From an uncultured Prevotellaceae bacterium (GTDB lineage Bacteria; Bacteroidota; Bacteroidia; Bacteroidales; Bacteroidaceae), in contig CACZGH010000005.1 in NCBI GenBank assembly GCA_902780635.1, forward strand, positions 62,001 to 126,000: a DNA stretch of 64,000 nucleotides. Direction: 5' to 3'. Both the position numbers and the translations under genes were made by a program. Positions 48,643 to 56,980 of this stretch are shown piece by piece. Numbering within the stretch: the first letter of the stretch is position 1; every line of letters starts with the position of its first letter. The notes below the pieces were generated by a model. It was given only the letters and a program-made list of their open reading frames with translations, was not told where the DNA came from and searched no databases.

Positions 48643-50445
48643 TTATTCTTTGTTGAGGCGCTTACGCTCGAGGTGGTCGAGGATGGCCTTTCGCATGCGC
48701 ATGCTCTTGGGCGTCACCTCCACCAACTCATCGGCTTTGATGTACTCGAGGCACTCCTCGAGGCTCATGACGACCTTGGGGATGATGCGTGCTTTCTCGT
48801 CGCTTCCGCTGGCTCGCACGTTGGTGAGCTGCTTGGCTTTGGTGACATTGATGACCAAGTCGTTGTCATGGACATGCTCGCCGACGACCTGCCCTGCATA
48901 AACCTCCTCACCCGGGTCGATGAAGAACTTACCCCTGTCCTGAAGTTTGTCGATAGAGTAAGCGAAGGCCGTGCCTGTCTCCATGGCCACCATGGAGCCG
49001 TTGACGCGTCGTGAGATTTCACCCTTGAAAGGCTGATACTCCTTATAACGGTGCGCCATGATGGCCTCGCCCTGGCTGGCAGTCAGCACATTGGTGCGCA
49101 GTCCGATGATGCCCCTTGAAGGGATGTCGAACTCGATGTTGACGCGGTCGGCCTGCGACTCCATGGAGACCATCTCGCCCTTGCGGCGTGTGACCATATC
49201 AATCATCTTGCTGGCGAACTCCTCTGGCACATTAATGGTGAGTTCCTCGATCGGCTCACATTTCATGCCATCAATCTCTTTATAGATGACCTGCGGCTGT
49301 CCCACCTGCAGTTCGTAACCTTCGCGCCGCATTGTCTCAATGAGCACTGAGAGATGGAGCACACCGCGCCCACTGACAATCCAGCGGTCGGTGTATCCTT
49401 CCATTTCCTCCACCCTCAGGGCGAGGTTTTTCTCCAGTTCCTTGCGTAGACGCTCATAGATATGTCTTGAGGTACACCATTTACCCTCCCTTCCGAAGAA
49501 AGGCGAGTCATTGATGGTGAAGAGCATACTCATAGTCGGTTCGTCGATGGAGATAGGAGGCAGTGGGTCGGGATTCTCTGCATCGCAGATAGTGTCGCCG
49601 ATCTCGAAATGCTCCAGACCAATGATGGCACAGATGTCGCCACTGCCCACCTGGTGTGTACGCACATGTCCCATGCCCTCGAAAGTATGCAGTTCTTTGA
49701 TTTTCGTTTTCTCAAGAGAGCCGTCACGATGAGCGATGCTCACGTTCATGCCCTCGGTGAGTGTGCCACGATGGACGCGTCCCACCGCGATACGGCCGGT
49801 ATAGCTGGAATAGTCGAGCGATGTGATAAGCATCTGTGGTGACCCTTCCAACACCTCAGGTGCCGGTATGACCTCGACGATTTTGTCGAGCAGATAAGTG
49901 ATGTCGTTGGTGGGAGTACGATAGTCCTCACCCATCCATCCGTTCTTGGCACTGCCATAAACGACGGGGAAGTCAAGTTGGTCTTCTGTGGCATCGAGAG
50001 AGAACATGAGGTCGAAGACCATCTCATAGACTTCCTCAGGACGACAGTTCGGTTTATCGACCTTGTTGACCACGACGATGGGTTTGAGTCCGATTTGCAA
50101 AGCTTTCTGCAAGACGAAACGTGTCTGTGGCATCGGGCCTTCGAAGGCGTCGACGAGGAGCAGACAACCGTCGGCCATATTGAGCACGCGCTCCACCTCC
50201 CCTCCGAAGTCAGAGTGTCCCGGAGTGTCGATGATATTGATTTTGGTGCCTTTGTAATTGATAGAGACGTTTTTTGAGAGGATGGTAATACCCCTCTCCC
50301 GTTCGAGGTCATTGCTGTCGAGCACTTGTTGTCCGATGTCCTTTCCCTCACGGAAAAGATTTCCGGCGAGCATCATCTTGTCTACGAGCGTGGTCTTTCC
50401 GTGGTCTACGTGAGCGATGATGGCGATGTTTCTAATGTCTTGCAT
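48643..50445 (-). CDS. typA: GTPase TypA/BipA
   Basis: 600 aa from the ATG at 50445 ([19 protein letters not shown]). A ribosome-associated translational GTPase that helps large-subunit assembly and stress adaptation. G1 is AHVDHGKT (9-16), G3 DTPGH, G4 NKVDKP; domains II, III, V and the BipA-specific C-terminal domain are all present and length is normal. The earlier in-frame ATG at 50472 lies within the promoter -7 element and is rejected. It is transcribed divergently from rpsO. Confidence 0.97.
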   Translation of the reverse strand: MQDIRNIAIIAHVDHGKTTLVDKMMLAGNLFREGKDIGQQVLDSNDLERERGITILSKNVSINYKGTKINIIDTPGHSDFGGEVERVLNMADGCLLLVDAFEGPMPQTRFVLQKALQIGLKPIVVVNKVDKPNCRPEEVYEMVFDLMFSLDATEDQLDFPVVYGSAKNGWMGEDYRTPTNDITYLLDKIVEVIPAPEVLEGSPQMLITSLDYSSYTGRIAVGRVHRGTLTEGMNVSIAHRDGSLEKTKIKELHTFEGMGHVRTHQVGSGDICAIIGLEHFEIGDTICDAENPDPLPPISIDEPTMSMLFTINDSPFFGREGKWCTSRHIYERLRKELEKNLALRVEEMEGYTDRWIVSGRGVLHLSVLIETMRREGYELQVGQPQVIYKEIDGMKCEPIEELTINVPEEFASKMIDMVTRRKGEMVSMESQADRVNIEFDIPSRGIIGLRTNVLTASQGEAIMAHRYKEYQPFKGEISRRVNGSMVAMETGTAFAYSIDKLQDRGKFFIDPGEEVYAGQVVGEHVHDNDLVINVTKAKQLTNVRASGSDEKARIIPKVVMSLEECLEYIKADELVEVTPKSMRMRKAILDHLERKRLNKE

Positions 50446-50469
50446 AATTATATGTTCTGATTTGAGGTG

Positions 50470-50501
50470 CAAAATTACAAATAATCAGCGTAATGAGCAA
50501 A
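50470..50501 (-). promoter_or_regulatory. Promoter of typA
   Basis: Minus strand TTTG (50501-50498), 20 nt, TAATTTTG (50477-50470). Good match to the Bacteroidota consensus; its -33 element is 27 bp from that of rpsO. Confidence 0.75.
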
Positions 50502-50527
50502 AGAAATAAAAAAAATCGAGAAGAAAG

Positions 50528-50559
50528 TTTGCCGCTTTGGTAAAAAAGCAGTACCTTTG
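50528..50559 (+). promoter_or_regulatory. Promoter of rpsO
   Basis: TTTG (50528-50531), 20 nt, TACCTTTG (50552-50559), about 53 nt upstream of the rpsO ATG. Confidence 0.82.
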
Positions 50560-50612
50560 CAGCCGCATTTTCAATGCAGTATATCAAATCATAACCATTT
50601 AACCATTTCAAG

Positions 50613-50882
50613 ATGTATTTAGACAAGGCAAAAAAAGAAGAGATCTTTGGAAAATACGGAAAGTCCAACTCTGATACCGGCTCAGCTGAGAGTCAGATAG
50701 CATTGTTCTCCTACCGTATATCCCATTTGACGGAACATTTGAAGAAGAACCGTAAAGATTATACTACCGCACGGTCACTGACCCAATTGGTAGGTAAACG
50801 CCGCGCCCTGCTCAACTATCTGTACGACCGCGACATCGAGCGCTATCGTGCCATCATCAAGGCCCTTGGTCTTCGCAGATAA
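50613..50882 (+). CDS. rpsO: 30S ribosomal protein S15
   Basis: 89 aa, complete S15: DTGSAESQIALFSYRISHLTEHLKK and DYTTARSLTQLVGKRRALLNYL are the RNA-binding helices that contact 16S rRNA helices 20-22. A single-gene transcript with its own promoter and terminator. The ~50-nt leader may carry the usual S15 feedback control but no fold is evident. Confidence 0.98.
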   Translation: MYLDKAKKEEIFGKYGKSNSDTGSAESQIALFSYRISHLTEHLKKNRKDYTTARSLTQLVGKRRALLNYLYDRDIERYRAIIKALGLRR

Positions 50883-50908
50883 AGAGAGAGGCAAAAAAGA
50901 TCTTGTAA

Positions 50909-50945
50909 CCCACTCCTTACTAAATGTAGGAGTGGGATTTTTTTA
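50909..50945 (+). terminator. Terminator of rpsO
   Basis: CCCACTCCT / AGGAGTGGG, 9-bp stem, 10-nt loop, followed by ATTTTTTTA. Confidence 0.9.
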
Positions 50946-51064
50946 TTTTGCTGTTGTCAAGCTACTTTCCTAAGGGGATACCATCAAGCTCTATTCCTTT
51001 TTCTGCCTTTTTTGAGAATGCCTTGACACCTTATTTCTTCCTTTTTTAATCTTTATATTCTTCT

Positions 51065-51293
51065 TGATATCAAGCTGTTAGCTTGCGGGGGTCACAACCA
51101 ACCCTCCCCTTCCTTATCCGAAGGAAGGGTCTCTACCCCAACCCAAGGCCCTTCCCCTTTCCAGGGAAAGGGATGCAACCGCTCCCATCCGGTCGCTCGT
51201 ACACTAAAGTATGCTCGACCCATCAAAGGGTCGGCATATTTTTTTTACGCAACAAAGTTGCGATTGTTCATGCGGGCAAGCCCGCCCTTCTAG
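51065..51293 (+). repeat. String of six short hairpins in a 590-bp gap
   Basis: The gap 50883-51472 has no gene. It holds six hairpins in series: CAAGCT-GTT-AGCTTG (51071-51085), CCCTTCCTT-N5-AAGGAAGGG (51107-51129), CCCTTTC-N4-GAAAGGG (51155-51172), GACCC-N6-GGGTC (51217-51232), CGCAAC-AAA-GTTGCG (51248-51262) and GCGGGC-AA-GCCCGC (51272-51285). Sequences differ but stem sizes and the AAA-type loops recur. The 84-residue reading frame across them looks coincidental. A short GCGAATA-GCTAACA-GCGAAAA-GCTAATA array follows at 51381-51408. Confidence 0.7.
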
Positions 51294-51380
51294 TGCAAAA
51301 CATTGATTCTCGAAAACGTGTTTTTCTAGCTTTTTGACAACTTTCATTCGTTGACAAAAGGACGTCAGTAGGGCATCTAT

Positions 51381-51408
51381 CGCGAATAGCTAACAGCGAA
51401 AAGCTAAT
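51381..51408 (+). repeat. Short heptamer array, four units
   Basis: GCGAATA, GCTAACA, GCGAAAA, GCTAATA in exact 7-nt phase; no gene starts behind it on this strand. Confidence 0.65.
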
Positions 51409-51472
51409 ACCCGACAAGTTGAGCACTAGCGAAACTAGAATTACTAATTACTAACTACTAACTACTAAAAAA

Positions 51473-51886
51473 TTACTCCAAAATGGAGCGGAGGGGAACC
51501 ATGACGAAGTCGCGGAGGTGCATGAGGGGATGCGGGATGGTAAGGCCTGGCTCATTGATTTGCAGGTCGTCGTAGAGAAGGATGTCGATGTCGATGATGC
51601 GATCGTGGTAAACACCGTTGTGCGACTTACGTGTGCGCCCCATGCTACGCTCGATGCGCTGTGTAGCTGTGAGCACCTCCCTTGGAGAAAGTGAGGTGGC
51701 ACAACAGACACATGCATTAACAAAATGGTGAGCCGAGACAAATCCCCACGGCTCACTCACATATAACTCAGACTGCCTGAGCACTTCTCCCACCTGCTCA
51801 TTGAGCAGTTGGATGGCCCGAGCAATATGCTGTTGTTTATCTCCCAGATTAGAGCCCAGGCCCAAGTATACCACGTGCATCATCAA
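51473..51886 (-). CDS. folK: HPPK, folate biosynthesis pyrophosphokinase
   Basis: 137 aa. Transfers pyrophosphate from ATP to 6-hydroxymethyl-7,8-dihydropterin. Motifs: YLGLGSNLGDKQ at the start, EVLRQSELYVSEPWG, and the metal-binding region HDRIIDIDILLYDD with the two conserved Asp residues of DIDIL, then IPHPLMHLRDFVMVPL. Three Met codons open the frame; which one is used is not settled. Last gene of the ftsX-DUF3098-uppP-truB-queA-folK run, 20 nt behind queA. Confidence 0.95.
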   Translation of the reverse strand: MMMHVVYLGLGSNLGDKQQHIARAIQLLNEQVGEVLRQSELYVSEPWGFVSAHHFVNACVCCATSLSPREVLTATQRIERSMGRTRKSHNGVYHDRIIDIDILLYDDLQINEPGLTIPHPLMHLRDFVMVPLRSILE

Positions 51887-51906
51887 TAAGACACCCGTTA
51901 TGCTGT

Positions 51907-53025
51907 TCAGTCATCGATGATCAACATCGCGTCGCCATAGCAGCCGAAGCGGTATCCGTTTTCGACGGCCAATTCATATGCCCTCATGACCAGATCATAT
52001 CCACCGAAGGCGCACGATGACATCATGAGCGTGGACTGCGGATGGTAGAAGTTGCACACCATAGAGTCGGCCAGACCGAACTCGTATGGCGGGAAGATGA
52101 ACTTATTGGTCCATCCCTCATACTCCTTGAGGAGTCCGTCGGTGCCCACGGCTGTCTCTGTCGCCTTGGCCACGCTGGTGCCTACCGCGCAGATGTGTTT
52201 TCCTGCCTGTTTTGCCCTGTTGACCACCTCACAAGCTTCTTTCTCGACAAACATCTGCTCAGAGTCCATTTTATGTTTGGTGAGATCCTCCACCTCAATA
52301 TTATGGAAGCAGCCCAGTGCGCAGTGCAGGGTGATGAACGCGAACTCCATTCCTTTGATTTCCATACGTTTCATCAGTTCACGGCTGAAGTGCAGTCCGG
52401 AAGCCGGAGCGGTGACGGCACCCTCGTTTTTGGCGAAGATGCACTGGAAGTCGGTCATATCCTGTTCTGTGGCAGGTCGTTTGTCGACGATATAATGCGG
52501 CAGTGGCGACGAACCCAGCGCGAAGAGTTCGCGTTTGAATCTGTCGTGCGGACAGTCGTAGAGGAATCTGAGTGTACGTCCACGGCTTGTGGTGTTGTCG
52601 ATGACCTCAGCCACCATGGTACCACTGTCATCGAAGAAGAGTTTGTTGCCGATGCGTATTTTTCTTGCTGGCTCTACGAGCACATCCCAAAGACGCATGG
52701 TTTTGTTGAGTTCGCGGAGGAGGAACACCTCTATTTTGGCGTCAGTCTTCTCTTTGGTACCATAGAGTCTTGCGGGGAACACCTTGGTGTCGTTGAAAAT
52801 AAAAGTGTCGCCCTCGTCGAAATAGTTGATGAGATGTCTGAACTCGATAAACTGAGGTTTGCCGTCCTCATCAGTCAGCGTATTCCCCTCCTCATCAGTG
52901 AGATGCATATCGATGCGCCCTGACTTGCGGTGAACGACCATCATGCGGCATTCATCACGGTGATAAGAAGGATAGAGAGCCAGTTGCTCTTCTGGAAGTC
53001 TGAACTTGAATTGCGATAATTTCAT
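51907..53025 (-). CDS. queA: SAM:tRNA ribosyltransferase-isomerase (queuosine)
   Basis: 372 aa. Adds the epoxycyclopentenediol precursor (oQ) to the queuosine site of tRNA using SAM. Conserved: LPEEQLALYPxxxRDxxRMMVV at the start (residues ~9-30), NDTKVFPARLYGTK, APASGLHFS, FITLHCALGCF. Compared with E. coli QueA there is an added acidic hairpin (EEGNTLTDEDGKPQF, residues ~45-59) within the N-terminal domain, frequent in Bacteroidota. Between truB (29 nt upstream) and folK (20 nt downstream). Confidence 0.95.
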   Translation of the reverse strand: MKLSQFKFRLPEEQLALYPSYHRDECRMMVVHRKSGRIDMHLTDEEGNTLTDEDGKPQFIEFRHLINYFDEGDTFIFNDTKVFPARLYGTKEKTDAKIEVFLLRELNKTMRLWDVLVEPARKIRIGNKLFFDDSGTMVAEVIDNTTSRGRTLRFLYDCPHDRFKRELFALGSSPLPHYIVDKRPATEQDMTDFQCIFAKNEGAVTAPASGLHFSRELMKRMEIKGMEFAFITLHCALGCFHNIEVEDLTKHKMDSEQMFVEKEACEVVNRAKQAGKHICAVGTSVAKATETAVGTDGLLKEYEGWTNKFIFPPYEFGLADSMVCNFYHPQSTLMMSSCAFGGYDLVMRAYELAVENGYRFGCYGDAMLIIDD

Positions 53026-53054
53026 AATGTATAGTTATGTCTTTGGGGGTTGAT

Positions 53055-53771
53055 TCATTTTAGAAGCGTGTCCGTTGTGATCTCTATTGAGTCGAGCCAA
53101 CGTGGGAAATCGTCGAGTGTGATACAGTCCTCGACCCTGATGTCGCCCACCCTGGTGCGCCGCAGGTCGGTGAGGAAGGCACCACTGCCGAGGGCCTGTC
53201 CGATGTCTCTTGCCAGTGCCCTGATATAGGTGCCTTTTCCGCAGACCACCCTGATATCGGCGGTCATTGTATGCGGGTCGAACCGCAGCAGTTGGATCTC
53301 GTCGATGCGGAGCAGTTTAGGTTTCAGCTCCACCTCCTTGCCTTTTCTCATCAGATGATAGGCCCTTTTCCCATCCACCTTGCATGCTGAGTATTCTGGA
53401 GGTATCTGCATGATGTCGCCCAGGAATCCTTTGAGCGTCTCCTCCACCATTTCACGCGTGATATGGCGTGTGGGATAGGTAAAGTTGACGGTATGCTCGC
53501 GGTCGTAGCTGGGTGTGGTGGCCCCGAATTGCAGTGTGGCGAGATACTCCTTGGAGTGCGCCTGCAGCGACTCGATCTGTTTGGTGGCACGCCCCGTGCA
53601 AATGATGAGCACCCCTGTGGCCAGCGGATCGAGCGTGCCTGCATGTCCCGTCTTGACCTTCTTAACGCCCAATTTCTGGCAGATGAGGTAACGGACGCGC
53701 GCCAGCGCTCCGAAACTCGACATGCGGTAAGGCTTGTCGATGCCGATGATGACCCCTTCCTGGAAATTCAT
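53055..53771 (-). CDS. truB: tRNA pseudouridine-55 synthase
   Basis: 238 aa from the ATG at 53771 (MNFQEGVIIGIDKPYRMSS). Catalytic Asp is in GHAGTLDPLATG. Makes pseudouridine 55 in the T-loop of all tRNAs. The ATG overlaps the uppP stop by 1 nt (TGATG), which argues for this start over an earlier in-frame ATG deep inside uppP. Lacks the C-terminal PUA domain extension seen in some species, normal for this phylum. Confidence 0.95.
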   Translation of the reverse strand: MNFQEGVIIGIDKPYRMSSFGALARVRYLICQKLGVKKVKTGHAGTLDPLATGVLIICTGRATKQIESLQAHSKEYLATLQFGATTPSYDREHTVNFTYPTRHITREMVEETLKGFLGDIMQIPPEYSACKVDGKRAYHLMRKGKEVELKPKLLRIDEIQLLRFDPHTMTADIRVVCGKGTYIRALARDIGQALGSGAFLTDLRRTRVGDIRVEDCITLDDFPRWLDSIEITTDTLLK

Positions 53772-54628
53772 CAGTCGACCATTACTAATGAGTGTCCTGT
53801 GAGGAGCAGGACGATGATGATGCCTCCCACCACGATGCGATAGACCCCGAAGGCCTTGAATCCATATTTTGTGAGGAAGGCCACGAACCACTTCATAGCG
53901 AGGAGTGCGACGACGAAAGCTACGACACATCCCAGTATGAGCATAGTGATATTGTGAGAGGTGGCCCATGCCGTATCCTCCTTGAGGAGGTCGAGCAAGT
54001 CGAGCAAGGTGGCACCGGCCATCGTAGGTACAGCGAGGAAGAAAGAGAACTCGGCCGCCCTCTTACGTGTGAGGCCCTGTGTCATACCGCCCACGATGGT
54101 GGCCATGGAGCGTGACACGCCCGGTATGACCGAGATGCACTGATAGAGGCCAATTTTGAACGCCCGTCGCTCAGTCACCTTATTCTTGTCAGAGCCTTTG
54201 TTGAAAAGGCGGTCACAGTAGAGCATGAAGATACCACCGAGCACGAGCATGATGGCCACCACTTCTACGCTGTCGAGGAGCCAGTCGAGGAGTCCCGACT
54301 TTTTGGCCAGCAGTCCGATGATGACGGCAGGCAGGACGCCCACAAAGAGGAGCCAATAGAAGTTGTACTTATGTTTGAGTTTTTGCCACCAAGTAAAGGC
54401 CATAGGGTTTGGGGTGTTGTCCAACTGGAAAAAGCGCTTCCAATAAAGACAGACCACGGAGAGGATGGCCCCAAACTGTATGATGAACGTGAAGGCGTGT
54501 ACGAAGGGATCACCCTGAGGGATACCCAGCAGGTTTTGTGTGATAATCATATGTCCGGTGGAAGATACCGGGAGGAACTCTGTCAGTCCCTCGACAATGG
54601 AGATAATGACTGTCTCAATCCAGTTCAT
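53771..54628 (-). CDS. uppP: Undecaprenyl-diphosphatase (BacA/UppP)
   Basis: 285 aa, about eight membrane helices. Recycles undecaprenyl pyrophosphate for peptidoglycan and surface glycans; excess confers bacitracin resistance. Signature regions are EGLTEFLPVSSTGHM (residues ~14-28) with catalytic Glu, Ser and His, and PGVSRSMATIVGG with the Arg. It overlaps the DUF3098 gene by 4 nt (ATGA) and truB by 1 nt, so the three are translationally coupled. Confidence 0.95.
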   Translation of the reverse strand: MNWIETVIISIVEGLTEFLPVSSTGHMIITQNLLGIPQGDPFVHAFTFIIQFGAILSVVCLYWKRFFQLDNTPNPMAFTWWQKLKHKYNFYWLLFVGVLPAVIIGLLAKKSGLLDWLLDSVEVVAIMLVLGGIFMLYCDRLFNKGSDKNKVTERRAFKIGLYQCISVIPGVSRSMATIVGGMTQGLTRKRAAEFSFFLAVPTMAGATLLDLLDLLKEDTAWATSHNITMLILGCVVAFVVALLAMKWFVAFLTKYGFKAFGVYRIVVGGIIIVLLLTGHSLVMVD

Positions 54629-54864
54629 TTCTCCTCCTCCTTATCCTTGGTCTTGTATACGACGGCAAAAATCATCATGACAAAACCGATGAAGCAGATG
54701 ACAGGTGCCACCTTGATGTGCATCGCGCTGAAGATCTCGGGATTGAAGGCGTGCTCGTCAGAGCCTGTGCTGCCCATGAGAATGAAGCCGATGATGATGA
54801 CGATCATACTCAGCGCCAGCAATATGAAATTGGTGCGGCCGAAGGCCAGATTTTTTTTGTCCAT
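54625..54864 (-). CDS. DUF3098 membrane protein
   Basis: 79 aa with two membrane helices (FILLALSMIVIIIGFILMG and VICFIGFVMMIFAVVY) and charged ends. The FGRTNFILLALSMIVIIIGF... GSTGSDEHAFNPEIFS pattern is that of DUF3098, a Bacteroidota-only family nearly always between ftsX and uppP. The function is unknown; the setting suggests a link to cell division or lipid-carrier handling. Confidence 0.9.
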   Translation of the reverse strand: MDKKNLAFGRTNFILLALSMIVIIIGFILMGSTGSDEHAFNPEIFSAMHIKVAPVICFIGFVMMIFAVVYKTKDKEEEK

Positions 54865-54884
54865 TTGGTTTTGATTTTTGGAGA

Positions 54885-54944
54885 GGCTGCGATGATATCA
54901 CAGCACAATAGACTTTTTATTGAGGGCTGCGATGGTATCGCAGC
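54885..54944. repeat. Two palindromic hairpins between ftsX and DUF3098 genes
   Basis: GCTGCGAT-GAT-ATCACAGC (54887-54905, one mismatch) and GCTGCGAT-GGT-ATCGCAGC (54926-54944), inside an operon and thus in the transcript, separated by CACAATAGACTTTTTATTGAGG. Confidence 0.75.
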
Positions 54945-54964
54945 GTAGGGGGGCATGTGGAGTT

Positions 54965-55843
54965 TTAGATTTTGTAGAGCTCGCCGGCTTTCATACGGAG
55001 GAAGCTGTTGACAGAGAGCCATGAGCAGAAGGTGGTGATAATGACACCGAAGAGGAGCACTGCAATGGCTGTGATGGCGAGGACCTGCCATGTGATGACC
55101 GTCATGACATCAGGCTGATACTGATAGAGGAAGTACATGCCTATGCCCAGAACGGCGTTGGCGATGATGCCCGCCACGAGTCCGAGGACGATGGCCTGCC
55201 GGATGAAAGGCCGCCGGATGAAGTTCCACGACGCTCCCACCAGTTTCATGGTGTGAATATTGAAGCGCCTGGAGTAAATGCCGAGCTTGACCGTGTTGTT
55301 GATGAGGGCGAAGGAGACAACCAACAAGAGGGCCGCTAACACGAGCAGTACGAGGCTGACTTTGCGCAACGTCTTGTTGACGCTGTCGACGAGGTCTTCC
55401 GGATAGGTGATCTCGCCCACTTTCGGCAGTTTGGTAAGTTCGTCGGAGATCCACTTGAGCGAGTCAGTGTTGGCGTAGTCGGCATTGAGCTGGAACTCAA
55501 TGGACGAGAGGAAGGGATTGGTGCCGGCGAAGTCGGCCGGGTTGGTTCCAAGCACCTTGGTCTGCTCTTTGAGCACCTCTTCTTTTCCGATGAACTTCAG
55601 TTGATAGATATAGGGCCGTTCCGCGAGTTCGTGGCACAGTTGTTGTGCCTCAGAGTCAGTGATGTCCTCGCTGAGTAACATAGTGACTGTGAGTGTCTCT
55701 TTGACATACGAAGAAAGATTCCTGGCGGTGAACACCGTGAAAACAACCATTCCCAATAAAATGAGCACCATAGAGGTGCTAATGCACAATGTAACAACCT
55801 GCAAACCCTGACGGCTGCGGGCTTTATTTTTGTTTTTTCCCAT
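54965..55843 (-). CDS. ftsX: Cell division protein FtsX
   Basis: 292 aa from the ATG at 55843 (MGKNKNKARSRQGLQ). The earlier in-frame ATG at 55876 overlaps the promoter -7 element and cannot be used. Four helices: one near residues ~18-42, three in the C-terminal half, with an extracytoplasmic loop (residues ~45-165) between, as in FtsX. Pairs with FtsE (not in this window) to activate cell-wall hydrolases at division; an M23 enzyme or EnvC-like partner would be the target. First gene of the six-gene envelope/tRNA operon. Confidence 0.93.
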   Translation of the reverse strand: MGKNKNKARSRQGLQVVTLCISTSMVLILLGMVVFTVFTARNLSSYVKETLTVTMLLSEDITDSEAQQLCHELAERPYIYQLKFIGKEEVLKEQTKVLGTNPADFAGTNPFLSSIEFQLNADYANTDSLKWISDELTKLPKVGEITYPEDLVDSVNKTLRKVSLVLLVLAALLLVVSFALINNTVKLGIYSRRFNIHTMKLVGASWNFIRRPFIRQAIVLGLVAGIIANAVLGIGMYFLYQYQPDVMTVITWQVLAITAIAVLLFGVIITTFCSWLSVNSFLRMKAGELYKI

Positions 55844-55873
55844 TTTTGAGGCTATAATACACCAATTTTGGCA

Positions 55874-55905
55874 CAAAAGTACGAATTTTTATTGTTCAGA
55901 GCAAC
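55874..55905 (-). promoter_or_regulatory. Promoter of the ftsX operon
   Basis: Minus strand GTTG (55905-55902), 20 nt, TACTTTTG (55881-55874), 31 nt upstream of the ATG. Confidence 0.65.
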
Positions 55906-55945
55906 ACTTTAACTACTATTAACGCACGTTGGCAAGAAAAATCAT

Positions 55946-55953
55946 TACCTTTG
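55946..55953 (+). promoter_or_regulatory. -7 element of the radical SAM gene promoter
   Basis: TACCTTTG, full match, about 70 nt from the ATG at 56022; no good -33 match. Confidence 0.55.
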
Positions 55954-56021
55954 CGATGAATATGGGCTTGTGAGACCATCACACATGGTCTTGCGGTCAG
56001 AGATCAAACATAAAGAAAAAG

Positions 56022-56801
56022 ATGAGTACGATCATTTATCCTTCGCCGATATTCGGCCCCGTCCACAGTCGTCGTCTTGGTGTGTCATTAGGCATCAATC
56101 TTCAGCCAGGCGACGGCAAGATGTGTACTTTCGACTGTGTGTACTGCGAGTGCGGTTTCAATGCCGACCATATCCCCCACTCCCCCCGTCCTACGAGGGA
56201 GCAGGTGGCAGAGTGTTTGGAACAGACTTTAGCAAAGATGCGGGCAGACGGCATCCTTCCCGACGTATTGACCTTCGCCGGCAACGGAGAGCCTACGGGT
56301 CATCCCGACTTTGCTTCGATCATAGACGACACGTTGCGTCTGCGTGACAAATACGCTCCAGCCGCCAAGGTCTCCGTGTTGAGCAACGCCACCTTTGTGC
56401 ACCACCCCCTGGTGCGTGCCGCCCTGATGAGAGTGGACAACAATATCCAGAAGTTAGACACGGTGGACATCGAGTACATCCAGAAGACCGACCGCCCCAC
56501 CGGCCGCCGTTACGACGTAGAAGAAGTGATAGACAATCTGGCGCTTTTCCAGGGACGTGTCATCATCCAGACGATGTTTATGAAAGGCATCGTAGATGGT
56601 ATAGACTACGACAACACCAGCGACCACTATGTCCTCCCTTGGCTTCGCGCCCTTCGGCACATCAGTCCACGTGAGGTCATGATTTATACCATAGCCCGTG
56701 AGACCCCTACCGTGGGACTTCAGAAAGCCACCCTTGAAGAGCTGAACCATATCCGTGACATGGTGATCGCAGAAGGCATCCCCTGCACAGCGTATTGTTA
56801 G
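56022..56801 (+). CDS. Radical SAM protein
   Basis: 259 aa. The [4Fe-4S] motif is C-x3-C-x2-C in CTFDCVYC (residues 35-42), followed by the GNGEP motif (TFAGNGEPTGHP) that contacts SAM. The N-terminus IIYPSPIFGPVHSRRLGVSLGINL is typical of a group of compact radical SAM enzymes (COG0731-related, Wyosine-like). No additional cluster motif in the C-terminus. The reaction is unknown. It is oriented away from ftsX and followed by repeat DNA and the DUF4011 gene. Confidence 0.85.
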   Translation: MSTIIYPSPIFGPVHSRRLGVSLGINLQPGDGKMCTFDCVYCECGFNADHIPHSPRPTREQVAECLEQTLAKMRADGILPDVLTFAGNGEPTGHPDFASIIDDTLRLRDKYAPAAKVSVLSNATFVHHPLVRAALMRVDNNIQKLDTVDIEYIQKTDRPTGRRYDVEEVIDNLALFQGRVIIQTMFMKGIVDGIDYDNTSDHYVLPWLRALRHISPREVMIYTIARETPTVGLQKATLEELNHIRDMVIAEGIPCTAYC

Positions 56802-56807
56802 CTTTTT

Positions 56808-56975
56808 CGGTGTTCGGTGTTCGGCTTTCGCTATTCGGTGTTCGCCTTTCGCTTTTCACCTTTCGCGAGGGCTGAGACATCCCGAATAGCAACCCCCAGA
56901 CCGCGAACCCCGAACAGCGAACCCCAAACAGCACCCCCTAACAGCGAACCCCTAACAGCGAACCCCTAAAACCTA
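56808..56975 (+). repeat. Inverted pair of heptamer arrays before the DUF4011 gene
   Basis: First part (56808-56875): TTCGGTG, TTCGGCT, TTCGCTA, TTCGCCT, TTCGCTT units, the complement of GCGAAAN-type units. Second part (56885-56970): GCGAACC, CCGAACA, GCGAACC, CCAAACA, GCGAACC, CCTAACA units on the same strand as the downstream gene. The two halves could pair into a long imperfect hairpin. The second ends 10 nt before the ATG at 56981. Confidence 0.75.
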
Positions 56976-56980
56976 CATAC

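Noticed and set aside
51083-51337. 84-aa frame in the rpsO-folK gap
   Set aside because: Crosses several hairpins and C-rich repeat-like DNA; no family, no start context.
52042-52923. 293-aa plus-strand frame
   Set aside because: Antisense shadow of queA.
53772-53969. Longer truB start at 53969
   Set aside because: Would overlap uppP by 66 codons with Arg/His-rich sequence; the TruB family starts at the 53771 ATG.
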